In this document: piece by piece, positions 1 through 8,697 of the stretch
How the letters are laid out: every line of letters begins with the position of its first letter
How positions within the stretch are numbered: position 1 is the first letter of the stretch
From: Clostridia bacterium
Lineage (GTDB): Bacteria; Bacillota; Clostridia; Oscillospirales; CAG-272
DNA length: 51,457 nucleotides
Reading direction: 5' to 3'
NCBI GenBank assembly: GCA_017462485.1
Contig: JAFTRA010000034.1
Coordinates: 1-51,457 of the forward strand
Notes under the pieces: model-generated
The model's input: the letters and a program-made list of their open reading frames with translations, nothing else
What the model was told of the DNA's origin: nothing
Database searches by the model: none
Position numbers and translations under genes: made by a program

Positions 1-57
1 GGTGACTCACTGTAAGTGAGTATGGTGTGACGCACCAAAAGATGAAATCTTTTCACC
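1..57. repeat. Cluster of short palindromes at the left edge
   Basis: Three hairpins follow each other with almost no spacing: CTCAC/GTGAG at 6-20, TGGTG/CACCA at 23-37 and AAAAGAT/ATCTTTT at 37-53. An outer GGTGA (1-5) pairs with TCACC (53-57), so the segment could fold as a closed multi-branched structure. The window cuts the element, so its left limit is unknown. It resembles the palindrome clusters at the right end of the window (50.7-51.4 kb). The rest of the stretch up to the aminotransferase gene shows one further small hairpin (CCGTAC/GTACGG near 79-93) and the terminator at 189-225, and no gene. Confidence 0.6.
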
Positions 58-188
58 AAATAGAGTACGAGCAACAGCCGTACAAAAGTACGGCGAGCGA
101 GGAAACGGCGATAGAATAAAAACACCATAAAAATAAAGAAAACCGGTGGTTTTCAACCTTAATTTTCTTGAAAATTGTAAAAAATATA

Positions 189-225
189 ACCGAGGTGCTG
201 CGTAATACAACACCTCGGTGTTTTT
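189..225. terminator. Bidirectional intrinsic terminator
   Basis: A 9-bp perfect stem, ACCGAGGTG (189-197) with CACCTCGGT (211-219), is followed by a T run on the plus strand and by an A-rich stretch that gives a U-rich tail on the minus strand. It lies just past the stop codon of the minus-strand aminotransferase gene (279) and would end that transcript. Confidence 0.8.
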
Positions 226-278
226 ATTCGGTTATGCCTAAATGAAGCAGCACCAAGCATTTAGTTTAGTATTGGATT

Positions 279-1556
279 TTAAGCTCCGATGATTTTTTCA
301 AGAGCTGACATTTTAACGGTAAGAACGAGGATTTCGCAAGCCTCGTTAAGCTCCTTGTCGGTAGGATAGGTAGGTGCTATTCGGAGGTTTTTATCCTCGG
401 GGTCCTTGCCGTAAGGATAGGTTGCGCCAACCGCAGTCAAGGTAACGCCCGCATCCTTCATAAGCTCGTAAACTCGCTTTGCCGAGCCGAGCGTTATATC
501 TAAAGATATAAAGTATCCGCCGTAGGGCTTTGTCCACTCGGCTATGCCGAGCCCCTCAAGAGCCGAAAACGCACCCAGCGTTATATCGAATTTCTCCTTG
601 ATTGCGCCGCCGAGTCTCTTCATATGCTTCATAACGTTATCCGCATTCTTGAAATACAGAACGTGGCGGAGCTGGTTGATTTTATCGTAGCCTATCGTTT
701 GCGTTCCCATACGGCGCTTCATTTCCGCTATATTTTCATCGCTTGCGGCAACTATCGCAACACCGCTTCCGGGAAGAGTTATCTTTGATGTAGAGGCAAA
801 ATAAAGCACACGGTTTTCGTTTCCCGCAATAGAAGCCGCCTCGAATACGTCGAGAAGCTTATCGTCCTTTTCCGCAAAGGCGTGAACCGCATACGCGTTA
901 TCCCAAATAATTCTGAAATCCTTCGCTCCCGTTTTCATTGAAACAAGGCGTCTTACGGTTTCGTCAGAATACGTGTTACCCGTAGGATTCGAATACTTAG
1001 GAACGCACCAGATACCCTTTACCTTCGGGTCGAGCGCAAGTCTCTCCACCTCGTCCATATCGGGTCCGTCGGCTGTCATTTTAACTGTGAGAAGCTCAAA
1101 TCCGAGGTCCTCGGTTATTTTGAAATGACGGTCGTAGCCCGGCGCTACGCATATCCATTTAAGCCCGTCCTCTTTTGCCCATGGCTTGTCGGAATCGCAG
1201 GTGCCGAATATCATAGCCCTCGAAAGAGTATCGTACATAAGTTGGAGCGAGGAGTTACCGCCTACTATTATATTATTTTCATTCAGACCGAGAAGGTCGG
1301 CGAAAAGACGCTTTGCCTCGGGAATACCGTCAAGCAAGCCGTAATTTCTGTAATCAAATCCGCTCTCTGAAATAAGCGTGTCCTTGGTCATAGCGACAGA
1401 AAGCAAGCCGTCGGCAAGGTCAAGCTGGTCGGCATTCGGCTTTCCTCTAGAAATATCGAGCTTAAGGCCGCACGCCTTATACTCATTATACGAAGCTTTA
1501 AGCTCGGCATAGAGCGTTTTTGCCTCGTCAATATTCAACTCACGGTAGTTTTTCAT
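279..1556 (-). CDS. PLP-dependent aminotransferase, MocR-type aspartate aminotransferase-like
   Basis: A 425-residue fold-type I aminotransferase of the cytosolic class I/II superfamily. The N-terminus (YNEYKACGLKLDISRGKP) and the whole-length pattern match the Aminotran_MocR / subgroup Ic aspartate aminotransferases, which transfer amino groups between aspartate-like amino acids and 2-oxoacids. The lysine that binds pyridoxal phosphate is visible in STSKITLPGSG (near residue 258), and an Asn-x-x-Gly-Asn segment (SNPTGNTYS) and a C-terminal arginine (NLRIAPTYP) that would bind the substrate carboxylate are present. The ATG start is preceded by AAGGAAACGACT. The gene is monocistronic and ends in a bidirectional terminator. 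The exact substrate is not decided by sequence; aspartate/2-oxoglutarate is the family assumption. Confidence 0.88.
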   Translation of the reverse strand: MKNYRELNIDEAKTLYAELKASYNEYKACGLKLDISRGKPNADQLDLADGLLSVAMTKDTLISESGFDYRNYGLLDGIPEAKRLFADLLGLNENNIIVGGNSSLQLMYDTLSRAMIFGTCDSDKPWAKEDGLKWICVAPGYDRHFKITEDLGFELLTVKMTADGPDMDEVERLALDPKVKGIWCVPKYSNPTGNTYSDETVRRLVSMKTGAKDFRIIWDNAYAVHAFAEKDDKLLDVFEAASIAGNENRVLYFASTSKITLPGSGVAIVAASDENIAEMKRRMGTQTIGYDKINQLRHVLYFKNADNVMKHMKRLGGAIKEKFDITLGAFSALEGLGIAEWTKPYGGYFISLDITLGSAKRVYELMKDAGVTLTAVGATYPYGKDPEDKNLRIAPTYPTDKELNEACEILVLTVKMSALEKIIGA

Positions 1557-1894
1557 AGTCGTTTCCTTACGGTTTTGAATTTTTGACTGTTGGAAAATTC
1601 ATTTTCTTCACAAAATACTCCTATATCATAACACATTTTGCATTATTTTGCAAGTCGTTTTGTCGAATTTATTCAAAATTATGCAAATGGCTTAACTTTT
1701 TTGCGTTTCTTTCAAAAAAAGTAGCACTTTTATCTATTTTTATCTACGCTATTGACAAAAAACGAATATTATTGTATACTTTATCCGTATATTTACCTTT
1801 AATTAAAAAGGATATTACTCATTATATGACAGAAAGCAACAACAAGTTCGCCTGACGGATAAGCCAACCCCGAGGGCCGAGGAAGGAGAAGACT
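1557..1894. other. Divergent intergenic region
   Basis: AT-rich spacer between the minus-strand aminotransferase and the plus-strand biotin-ligase-like gene. It holds the strong promoter at 1752-1780. Between promoter and gene there is a possible nine-codon reading frame at 1826-1855 (ATG ACA GAA ... GCC TGA) preceded by AAAAAGGAT, followed by a GC-rich stretch (1856-1885) with no fold I recognise. Nothing else stands out. Confidence 0.5.
1752..1780 (+). promoter_or_regulatory. Sigma-A promoter of the biotin-ligase-like gene
   Basis: TTGACA at 1752-1757 and TATACT at 1775-1780 (with a TG just upstream) are separated by 17 nt. Transcription would start near 1787, giving a leader of about 108 nt before the gene at 1895. 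Confidence 0.8.
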
Positions 1895-2686
1895 ATGGTA
1901 ACAAACGTCATTATGCGTACCGCAGACGGAAAAATACTGCACCTTGAATGCCACGAATCGCTGCCGTCAACGAGCGAGCTTGCTCGCGCTTACGCAAGAG
2001 CGGGATATTCTGACGGATACGTCGTCTTTTCCGAAGCTCAGACGAAATTCGATTTTAAAGGAAATCCTCTTCCGGAGGGCGAGGTCGAGCGAGGCGTTTT
2101 CCTCTCATGCATACTCCGTCCGTCATTTTTCCCCTCTCAAGCGGGATTTCTAGGCGCTATGTCAGCCGTAGCTTTGATTACTGCACTTGAAGAGCATACC
2201 TCGAAAAAGCTCGGTATCGGCTGGGTAAGCGATATTTTCTGCGAGGGTAAGAAAATCGGCTCTACCGCAACGGAGGGAAAGCTTGACAGCTTCATGGCTT
2301 ACGAATACGTTATAATAAGCTTCTTCGTTAAGGTTAGCGAGGAAGATTTCCCACCGAGACTTTCAGACCTTATCAAAAAGGTTTTCGAGAGTGAAAACAC
2401 CTCTATTTCTCTTATTATCGCAAAGAAAATCCTCGAAAAATTCTTCTATCTTTACCCGAGAAGAGTTAAATCTCCCGAGAAATTTATGGAAATTTACAAA
2501 CAAAAGTTTACACTTTGCGGCATTGAAACAAGATACACCGAGGACAGCAAGAGAAGAAAATGCAAAATTCTCGGCATTGATGGCGCTGACGGCAGGCTAA
2601 TAATTGAAACGAAGCACGGAGAAATGAAGCATATCTCAAGCAGCAAAAATATTATCATTCCCGACAAAATAAAAATTAAAAGCTAA
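1895..2686 (+). CDS. Divergent biotin-protein ligase-like protein (BirA/LplA fold)
   Basis: A 263-residue cytoplasmic protein without a DNA-binding N-terminal domain. It has the outline of biotin-protein ligase, which attaches biotin to carboxylase carrier lysines: LPSTSELARAYA resembles the start of the catalytic domain, WVSDIFCEGKKIGS matches the region written KWPNDI...KxxGIL in BirA, and the end (GIDGADGRLIIETKHGEMKHIS) matches the small beta-barrel C domain. The biotin-binding GRGRRGR loop is absent; that region reads FDFKGNPLPEGEVERGVF, and the Lys of KWPND is Gly. It may therefore be a weak, altered-specificity or non-catalytic relative. Start: ATG at 1895 after AAGGAGAAGACT. Monocistronic between its own promoter and terminator. 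Confidence 0.65.
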   Translation: MVTNVIMRTADGKILHLECHESLPSTSELARAYARAGYSDGYVVFSEAQTKFDFKGNPLPEGEVERGVFLSCILRPSFFPSQAGFLGAMSAVALITALEEHTSKKLGIGWVSDIFCEGKKIGSTATEGKLDSFMAYEYVIISFFVKVSEEDFPPRLSDLIKKVFESENTSISLIIAKKILEKFFYLYPRRVKSPEKFMEIYKQKFTLCGIETRYTEDSKRRKCKILGIDGADGRLIIETKHGEMKHISSSKNIIIPDKIKIKS

Positions 2687-2723
2687 ATAAAAAACGTCGT
2701 ATTTCGATATAATTTAACGATAA

Positions 2724-2766
2724 GGGCCGGGGCACGAAAAATACGTGTCCCTGTCCTCTTTTTTTG
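2724..2766 (+). terminator. Intrinsic terminator of the biotin-ligase-like gene
   Basis: GC-rich stem 2724-2736 with 2744-2756 (13 positions, one mismatch and two G-T pairs), loop of seven, followed by TCTTTTTTT. Confidence 0.8.
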
Positions 2767-2840
2767 CTTATTTTGCACACAAGTCTTATAAAGGAATTAT
2801 GAAACATATAATTTTCTAATCTCTTTTTTTGCGAGGCGTT

Positions 2841-3533
2841 ATGAAAACAAAAAAATTTAGTTACATAAGAAAAGTATTCTCCATTAAGAAAGTATTCTCA
2901 TTTTTAATAGGGATACTTCCGTCTGCTTTCTGGATTTTGCTGATTTTCGGATTCGATTTACCTTATATTGCGTTTCTGACCGTAATATGCGCCGTAATAC
3001 ACGAGATTGGGCATATAGTCGCAATATATAGAATAACCGGGCGGTACAAAATAAAGTCACGTATTAACGGCTTTCGCCTAAGCGCAGAGAGGCATCTTTC
3101 CTATTCCGAGGAGATAATAATTGCTCTTTTCGGTCCTCTTGCAAATCTTTTGGTATTTGCCGCGCTTATTCCCTTTTATAAGACGGGCGGTGAATATATT
3201 ACGACGTTCGGCGTGCTTAACCTTTTTACTGCGCTCTCAAATCTTATTCCCATAGAGAACTACGACGGGTACAGAATAGCGGAATGCCTGCTTCTCTCCG
3301 CCTCAGACTCCCCTCTTCCGCCGCGTATTCTCAAGGCAGTCTCCTTCACTCTTATTGTTATACTTACCTTTCTTTCGCTATACTTCATAAAAAGCTTTGA
3401 CGGAGGGTATTGGATATTCTTTATTTTTATCGCGGTTCTGACAAAAAGCATTAAAAACGACAAAAATATATTTTCAGGAGAAAAAATGAGAAAAAACGAG
3501 TTTTCAAGAGATTTTAAGAGTTTTTCTTGTTAG
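2841..3533 (+). CDS. M50 family (site-2 protease-like) membrane metalloprotease
   Basis: A 230-residue integral membrane protein of the M50 zinc protease family, enzymes that cut substrates within the membrane. The zinc-binding HEIGH is at residues 54-58 inside a membrane segment, and the second family motif is at 134-143 (NLIPIENYDG, with the third metal-ligand Asp). Four to five hydrophobic segments are visible. The start was placed at ATG 2841, with GAGG four bases upstream; an in-frame TTG lies at 2829. In spore formers the short M50 member SpoIVFB activates sigma-K, and that role is possible here, but the sequence alone does not separate SpoIVFB from other small M50 proteases. No SpoIVFA-like neighbour is present. 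Confidence 0.75.
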   Translation: MKTKKFSYIRKVFSIKKVFSFLIGILPSAFWILLIFGFDLPYIAFLTVICAVIHEIGHIVAIYRITGRYKIKSRINGFRLSAERHLSYSEEIIIALFGPLANLLVFAALIPFYKTGGEYITTFGVLNLFTALSNLIPIENYDGYRIAECLLLSASDSPLPPRILKAVSFTLIVILTFLSLYFIKSFDGGYWIFFIFIAVLTKSIKNDKNIFSGEKMRKNEFSRDFKSFSC

Positions 3534-3612
3534 AATCAAGGTTTTTTTCGGGAAAACAAGTCCTAAATCCATTTAATTTGGTTTTTTTTCAAAAAAACTT
3601 TTTAAAAAACTA

Positions 3613-3641
3613 TTGCAAAACTCATATCTTTTTGTTATAAT
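3613..3641 (+). promoter_or_regulatory. Sigma-A promoter of the potABCD operon
   Basis: TTGCAA at 3613-3618 and TATAAT at 3636-3641, 17 nt apart. The transcript leader before potA would be about 118 nt. Confidence 0.75.
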
Positions 3642-3766
3642 ACCCTCATCTTCATATTACATATTTCGACTAAATTATCGTATTGGCGCTCGCGCGTTAT
3701 CTTGCGTGCGGAAATTATAAAAGAGCTGCCTGCTGATTTTTTAAATGAAAGGATTTCGATAAAAAG

Positions 3767-4885
3767 ATGTCTAAACTCATTGAGTTGAAAGGAATCACCA
3801 AGTCTTTTGACGGTGAATGCGTTTTAAATTCCATAAATCTCTATATACGCGACGGAGAATTTATCACTCTTCTCGGCCCATCGGGTTGCGGAAAAACGAC
3901 CACTCTCCGTATCATTGGCGGCTTTGAAACTGCCGACGAGGGCGAGCTTTATTTCGACGGACACGAGATAAGTGACGTTCCGCCTCATAAAAGGCAGGTA
4001 AACACCGTATTCCAGAAATACGCTCTCTTCCCTCACCTTAACGTTTACGAGAATATAGCCTTTCCTCTTCGAATGAAGAAGTTCTCCGAGGAGGATATAA
4101 AGACGAGAGTTACCGATATGCTTAAGATGGTTGCGCTCGTCGGCTTTGAAAACAAGAGCGTCAGCACTCTTTCGGGCGGTCAGCAGCAAAGAGTTGCTAT
4201 TGCGAGAGCTCTCGTTTCTCACCCCAAGGTGCTTCTTCTCGACGAGCCTCTCGGCGCACTTGACCTCAAGCTCCGTAAGGATATGCAGAACGAGCTTAAA
4301 ACTATTCAAAAGGCTATTGGAATCACCTTTATATACGTAACGCACGACCAGGAGGAAGCTCTTTCAATGTCGGACACCGTCGTGGTTATGGCTGACGGTG
4401 AGATTCAGCAGATAGGAACTCCTACCGATATATATAACGAGCCCAAAAACGCTTTCGTTGCCGACTTCATCGGCGAGAGTAACATAGTTGACGGAATTAT
4501 GCTTGAGGACAAGCGTGTGCGTATGTCAGGTCATACGTTTACCTGCGTTGACGGCGGTTACGCAAAGAACGAGCCCGTTGACGTCGTAGTAAGGCCGGAG
4601 GACGTAGACGTCGTTAAGCCCGAGGACGGTATGCTCACGGGTATAGTTACGAACGTTACCTTTAAGGGCGTTCATTACGAGATTATCGTTGATATAGGCG
4701 GCTTCAAGTGGATGATTCAGTCTACCGACTACGTTGCCCCCGACGAGAAGATAGGCTTATTTATCGAGCCCGACGCTATTCATATAATGAAAAAGTCCAA
4801 GTATTCGGGTATGTTTGGCGACTATTCAAGCTTCTCAGATGAAATCGACCAGCTCTCCGATGCCGATACGGCAGAAGAGTTCTGA
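3767..4885 (+). CDS. potA: Spermidine/putrescine ABC transporter, ATP-binding subunit
   Basis: The 372-residue ATPase drives polyamine import through PotB and PotC at the inner face of the membrane. Visible motifs: Walker [10 protein letters not shown] (37-45), Q-loop FQKYALFP, signature LSGGQQQR (135-142), Walker [12 protein letters not shown] and the switch histidine in VTHDQEEA. The C-terminal third (about 280-350) is a TOBE-type regulatory domain. Length matches PotA. It is the first gene of a four-gene operon; AAAGGA lies 13 nt before the ATG, a little far. There is a 102-nt gap to potB with a strong AAGGAGGA site, so potB may be translated independently. Confidence 0.95.
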   Translation: MSKLIELKGITKSFDGECVLNSINLYIRDGEFITLLGPSGCGKTTTLRIIGGFETADEGELYFDGHEISDVPPHKRQVNTVFQKYALFPHLNVYENIAFPLRMKKFSEEDIKTRVTDMLKMVALVGFENKSVSTLSGGQQQRVAIARALVSHPKVLLLDEPLGALDLKLRKDMQNELKTIQKAIGITFIYVTHDQEEALSMSDTVVVMADGEIQQIGTPTDIYNEPKNAFVADFIGESNIVDGIMLEDKRVRMSGHTFTCVDGGYAKNEPVDVVVRPEDVDVVKPEDGMLTGIVTNVTFKGVHYEIIVDIGGFKWMIQSTDYVAPDEKIGLFIEPDAIHIMKKSKYSGMFGDYSSFSDEIDQLSDADTAEEF

Positions 4886-4987
4886 TTCTGCCCGCAAAAT
4901 TTGAACTAGCCTGCGCTTTTTACTTCTTTTGCGGCTGAAACAACCGTTAAATAACTTTTTAAAGAACAAGGAGGACGCATAAAAGAC

Positions 4988-5797
4988 ATGAAAAAGAAGT
5001 CTATTATGCATTCTATTGCGGCGGCACCGCACATCTTCTGGGCTGCGCTCTTTATTATCCTGCCGCTTATAATAGTTATTTTTTACGCATTTACCGATGC
5101 TGAGGGTAACTTCTCCTTTGAAAATATTCTCGGACTCTCGGAATACGGAAATATATTTCTTCTTTCCATAGAGCTTTCGGTTATTGCTACCTTTATATGC
5201 CTTCTCGTAGGATATCCCTTAGCGTATATCATAGCCAAGGCTGATGCAAAGAAGCAGAAATTCTTCATTATGCTTCTTATGCTCCCTATGTGGACAAACC
5301 TTCTTATAAGAACGTACTCCATTATGGCTATACTTGACGACGGAGGATTCTTAAATAATCTTCTTAATACCGAGCTTCACATAATAGGCACGAAGGGCGC
5401 TGTTATTTTCGGTATGGTTTACGACTTCCTGCCCTATATGGTGCTTCCGATATACACCTGTATATCCAAAATACCGAAAAATATGTGGGAGGCGGCCAGC
5501 GACCTCGGCTGCAGCCCCATAAGAGTTCTCACGAAGGTTATTTTCCCGCTTTCAATGTCAGGCGTGATTTCGGGCGTTACGATGGTTTTCGTACCCTCTA
5601 TCAGCACCTTCTATATCTCGCAAAAGCTGGGCGGCGGTACGTTTGAGCTTATCGGAGATACAATTGAGCGTCAATTCGTATCAAGCGCGCTTAACACAGG
5701 TGCCGCTATATCCTTCGTTATGATGATACTTATTCTTATCTCGATTTCGGTTATGAATAAGTTCTCCGACCCTGATGACGGAGGTATCATAATATGA
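4988..5797 (+). CDS. potB: Spermidine/putrescine ABC transporter permease PotB
   Basis: A 269-residue polytopic membrane protein with about six membrane segments. The cytoplasmic EAA loop that docks on PotA reads EAASDLGCSPIRVLTKVIFPLS (about residues 167-188). With PotC it forms the transmembrane channel. The ATG is preceded by AAGGAGGA. The stop codon overlaps the potC start (ATGA), which implies translational coupling and equal amounts of both permeases. Confidence 0.94.
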   Translation: MKKKSIMHSIAAAPHIFWAALFIILPLIIVIFYAFTDAEGNFSFENILGLSEYGNIFLLSIELSVIATFICLLVGYPLAYIIAKADAKKQKFFIMLLMLPMWTNLLIRTYSIMAILDDGGFLNNLLNTELHIIGTKGAVIFGMVYDFLPYMVLPIYTCISKIPKNMWEAASDLGCSPIRVLTKVIFPLSMSGVISGVTMVFVPSISTFYISQKLGGGTFELIGDTIERQFVSSALNTGAAISFVMMILILISISVMNKFSDPDDGGIII

Positions 5798-6600
5798 AGC
5801 ATTTTAACAGAGTTTATCTCATACTCATATTCGGAATACTATACATTCCGATTATCACGCTTATTTTCTTCTCCTTCAACTCGGCAAACAGTACAGCCGT
5901 GTTTGAGGGCTTCAGCCTAAGGTGGTACCGTGAGCTCTTCTCATCACCAGATACCTTTGAGGCTCTGCGAAACACCTTGATTCTCGCTATTAGCGCGGCA
6001 ACGCTTTCTACCGTTATCGGTACTGCCGCGGCTGCGGGAATCTACCGTATGAAATCGAAGCTTGCGAAAAACGCAATAAATTCGGTTACCAATATCCCTA
6101 TGATGAACCCCGATATCGTAACGGGTATGTCTATGATGCTCTTCTTCGTAGCTCTTGTCGGAATACTAAGCATTGACTACGAGAGCATTGGCTTTACGGC
6201 TATGCTTATAGCGCATACGACCTTCTGCCTGCCTTACGTTATACTTTCGGTTCTTCCGAGAGTTGAGGACCTTGGAAAGTCTCTTACCGAGGCGGCTCTC
6301 GACCTTGGCTGCACTCCTATTCAGTCCTTCTTCAAGGTTGAGCTTCCCAACATTCTCCCTGGCGTAATTTCGGGCTTCACTATGGCGTTCACGCTCTCTC
6401 TTGATGACTTCGTTATCTCCTATTTCGTCGGCTCGTCTAACTTCCAGACCTTACCTCTTCTTATATACTCGATGACGAAGAAAAAGGTAACTCCCGATAT
6501 GTACGCGCTCTCGACTCTTATCATTATAACCGTCTTCATCTTCCTCGTTGTTTCCAACGTAAAAAGCGGTAAGGCGCGCAGAAAGGAGTCGCATAAATGA
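5794..6600 (+). CDS. potC: Spermidine/putrescine ABC transporter permease PotC
   Basis: A 268-residue membrane protein with six predicted segments. The EAA loop is EAALDLGCTPIQSFFKVELP (about 168-187), followed by the LDDFVISYF segment typical of PotC-type permeases. It overlaps the genes on both sides by four bases (ATGA at each junction). Confidence 0.94.
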   Translation: MKHFNRVYLILIFGILYIPIITLIFFSFNSANSTAVFEGFSLRWYRELFSSPDTFEALRNTLILAISAATLSTVIGTAAAAGIYRMKSKLAKNAINSVTNIPMMNPDIVTGMSMMLFFVALVGILSIDYESIGFTAMLIAHTTFCLPYVILSVLPRVEDLGKSLTEAALDLGCTPIQSFFKVELPNILPGVISGFTMAFTLSLDDFVISYFVGSSNFQTLPLLIYSMTKKKVTPDMYALSTLIIITVFIFLVVSNVKSGKARRKESHK

Positions 6601-7916
6601 AAACAATAGTTTGCAAATTGCTGATTTTAACCTTTGTTTTGGCATTATGCTTCACTCTCTTTTCCTGCGGTAAGGATAATGATGAAGAAGGAGACGTATC
6701 TTCAAAAGACAAGATAACTCTCAACGTTTACAACTGGGGTGAATATATTTCCGACGGCTCACTTGGAAGCTATGACACGATAGCGGCATTTGAGGAATAT
6801 TGCAAAAATGAGCTTAATATGAACGTTGAGGTAAATTACTCGACATACGCAACTAATGAGGATATGTACTCAAAGCTTTCAGGCGGCGCCGGAACATACG
6901 ATATCATAATTCCCTCCGACTATATGATAGAGAGAATGAAGAACGAGGGTATGCTCTACTCGTTCGACGTTACCGAGCTTGAAAATTACAAGTATATTTC
7001 CGAAGAGTTCCGCGGTATGTACTACGACCCCGACGAATGCTACTCTGTTCCCTACACCTACGGTAAGGTTGGAATTATATACAATTCCACGATGGTTGAC
7101 CCCGTTGACGTCGAGAATAAAAGCTGGGATATAATGTGGAACGAGAAGTACAAGGGCAAAATACTTCAGTTTAACAATCCCCGTGACGGTATGGCTTCGG
7201 CTATGTTTCTTCTCGGGCTTGACATTAACTCTACGAATAAATCCGATTGGGACAAATCTCTTGAAAAGCTCGTCGAGCAAAAGCCTCTCGTTCAGGCTTA
7301 CGTAAGCGACGAGATATACAACAAGATGATAAGCAATTCGGCTTCTATTGCCGCTTACTATGCGGGCGACTATCTTACGATGCTGGATTCAAACCCCGAC
7401 CTCGCGTTTTATTATCCCACGGAGGGTACTAACGTTTTCGTTGACGCTATGTGCATTCCGAAGAACGCAAAGCACCCCGAGCTTGCTAAAGAGTTTATTA
7501 ACTTTATGCTCTCCCCCGAGCCTGCGACGGCAAATGCGCTTTATATAGGCTATGCTTCTCCGAATTCCCTCGTTTACGAAAATCCGAGCTATATCGAAGA
7601 GATGGGCGAGGACGCTATGGAGGTTCTTTATTCCGAGGACGAAAGCAGATACCCCTTCGACCCGTTCTATCACAGCTTCTCTCCCGAGCTTCTCGCTTAT
7701 ACAAACGGACTCTGGGAAAATCTCAAAACCGAAAACTCCACGGAGCTTTGGGTTCATATAACGAGTGTCGTTATCGTGGGCTCGCTTCTCGGATACGCGA
7801 TTTACAACATATGCGTCAAGAAAAAGCGCTCCAAAGATTATAGGCTAAGGGACAAGGCAAAGCTTCTCGAAAAGCGAAACGCTGAAAAAAGCAAAGCTTC
7901 AGCGCAAAACAAATAA
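6597..7916 (+). CDS. potD: Spermidine/putrescine-binding lipoprotein PotD with an extra C-terminal membrane anchor
   Basis: The extracellular binding protein that delivers polyamines to PotBC. A lipoprotein signal peptide ends at Cys24 (TLFSC). The type I binding fold runs from about residue 43 (LNVYNWGEYIS) to 380, with the usual PotD landmarks NWGEYI, SDYMIERM and SVPYTYGKVGI. Unusually the protein does not stop there. A hydrophobic segment at about 385-405 (WVHITSVVIVGSLLGYAIY) is followed by a strongly basic tail of about 30 residues. This makes it 439 residues instead of the usual roughly 350 and would anchor it at both ends. Translation is coupled to potC through ATGA; a perfect terminator follows. 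Confidence 0.9.
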   Translation: MKTIVCKLLILTFVLALCFTLFSCGKDNDEEGDVSSKDKITLNVYNWGEYISDGSLGSYDTIAAFEEYCKNELNMNVEVNYSTYATNEDMYSKLSGGAGTYDIIIPSDYMIERMKNEGMLYSFDVTELENYKYISEEFRGMYYDPDECYSVPYTYGKVGIIYNSTMVDPVDVENKSWDIMWNEKYKGKILQFNNPRDGMASAMFLLGLDINSTNKSDWDKSLEKLVEQKPLVQAYVSDEIYNKMISNSASIAAYYAGDYLTMLDSNPDLAFYYPTEGTNVFVDAMCIPKNAKHPELAKEFINFMLSPEPATANALYIGYASPNSLVYENPSYIEEMGEDAMEVLYSEDESRYPFDPFYHSFSPELLAYTNGLWENLKTENSTELWVHITSVVIVGSLLGYAIYNICVKKKRSKDYRLRDKAKLLEKRNAEKSKASAQNK

Positions 7917-7922
7917 ACGGAC

Positions 7923-7972
7923 AAAAAAATCCCAAGAACTCAACCTTTGCGGCAGGGCTCTTGGGATTTTTT
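7923..7972 (+). terminator. Intrinsic terminator of the pot operon
   Basis: A 14-bp perfect stem (AAAAAATCCCAAGA near 7924-7937 with TCTTGGGATTTTTT 7959-7972), with the T run inside the 3' arm. Confidence 0.88.
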
Positions 7973-8036
7973 AATTACTATTCACGCAGGATTTATTTTC
8001 GGGAAATAAGCGCTCACTACGAATTTAAAGTGACGG

Positions 8037-8267
8037 TCACTTTACAACAAATTCCTTGATTTGCGCAAAGAATTCATCAGTATTGTCACTGTGAGCAACA
8101 AGAGTTATCGGAGAGAGCGTATCGAGAGCGAAAATACCCATAATAGACTTTGCGTCAACTATGTATCTTCCCTGCTCAAGATCTACCTCATAGTCAAGAA
8201 GGGTTACTTCATTAACAAACTTTCTGATATCCTGAATGCTCGAGAGAGTTATCTGAATCTTCTGCAT
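8037..8267 (-). CDS. HPr-like (Crh-type) protein lacking the active histidine
   Basis: A 76-residue cytoplasmic protein with the HPr fold of the sugar phosphotransferase system. The regulatory-serine region is well kept (YIVDAKSIMGIFALD, Ser at about 40, equivalent to HPr Ser46), but the N-terminal segment that carries the phosphorylatable His15 in HPr reads SIQDIRKFVNEV and has no histidine. It cannot pass phosphate to sugar permeases and, like Crh, would act only as a regulatory protein phosphorylated on serine; that role is inferred. The start at 8267 is chosen because AAGGAGGAAAAAATCC precedes it; a longer frame to 8342 lacks a ribosome site and runs into the leader. Confidence 0.82.
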   Translation of the reverse strand: MQKIQITLSSIQDIRKFVNEVTLLDYEVDLEQGRYIVDAKSIMGIFALDTLSPITLVAHSDNTDEFFAQIKEFVVK

Positions 8268-8393
8268 GGATTTTTTCCTCCTTGTTTTTAGGCAAGACGA
8301 TAAATGCCTAAAGCTCTTAAAATCAGTCTTCAGCAACACCAACCTAAACTTGATACGTTTTAAGAGACGTACTTTTCTTGCCTATGTGACTTA

Positions 8394-8422
8394 ATTTTAA
8401 CACACATACCTCATTTTGTCAA
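8394..8422 (-). promoter_or_regulatory. Sigma-A promoter of the HPr-like gene
   Basis: Read on the minus strand: TTGACA (8422-8417), 17 nt, TAAAAT (8399-8394). The leader to the start codon is about 120 nt. Confidence 0.8.
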
Positions 8423-8552
8423 TAAAATTATGTCGATTTTTAAAAATCGTCAAGTTTTACAGTTCATCTTAAAATTTGCTCCGATTTATCAACTCAATAC
8501 ATAATTTTTCCTAAAGTCCGGCTATTTGGGCGGTATAAGTGCTTATTTTTCG

Positions 8553-8581
8553 TTGACTTTACAAATTAAGTATGCTATACT
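8553..8581 (+). promoter_or_regulatory. Sigma-A promoter of the ABC exporter operon
   Basis: TTGACT at 8553-8558, 17 nt, TATACT at 8576-8581. Because the reading frame extends upstream through this promoter, it also argues for the later TTG start at 8698. Confidence 0.75.
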
Positions 8582-8697
8582 TAATTGTTGATTTAAATAG
8601 GCGCGTTTTTGGAACGGTAAATTTTCACACTTGTCAAAAACGTATTCAACTCGGACGGATTACCAAATATAAATTCATTTTAGAATCGGAGAAAATT

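Larger units (their letters stand above)
8268..8697. other. Divergent intergenic region with two strong promoters
   Basis: 430 bases between the minus-strand HPr-like gene and the plus-strand ABC exporter. It contains the minus promoter at 8394-8422, the plus promoter at 8553-8581 and two leaders of more than 100 nt. I see no convincing riboswitch fold. Confidence 0.5.

Noticed and set aside
7-213. Minus-strand 68-codon frame at the left edge
   Set aside because: It crosses palindromes and a terminator, and its start has no support.
1826-1855. Nine-codon leader peptide before the biotin-ligase-like gene
   Set aside because: Too short to judge; no terminator or alternative fold follows it, so no regulatory model can be supported.
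8572-8697. N-terminal extension of the first ABC exporter subunit
   Set aside because: The open frame starts inside the -10 box of the promoter; the extra 42 residues are not part of the transporter fold and the TTG at 8698 has a ribosome site.
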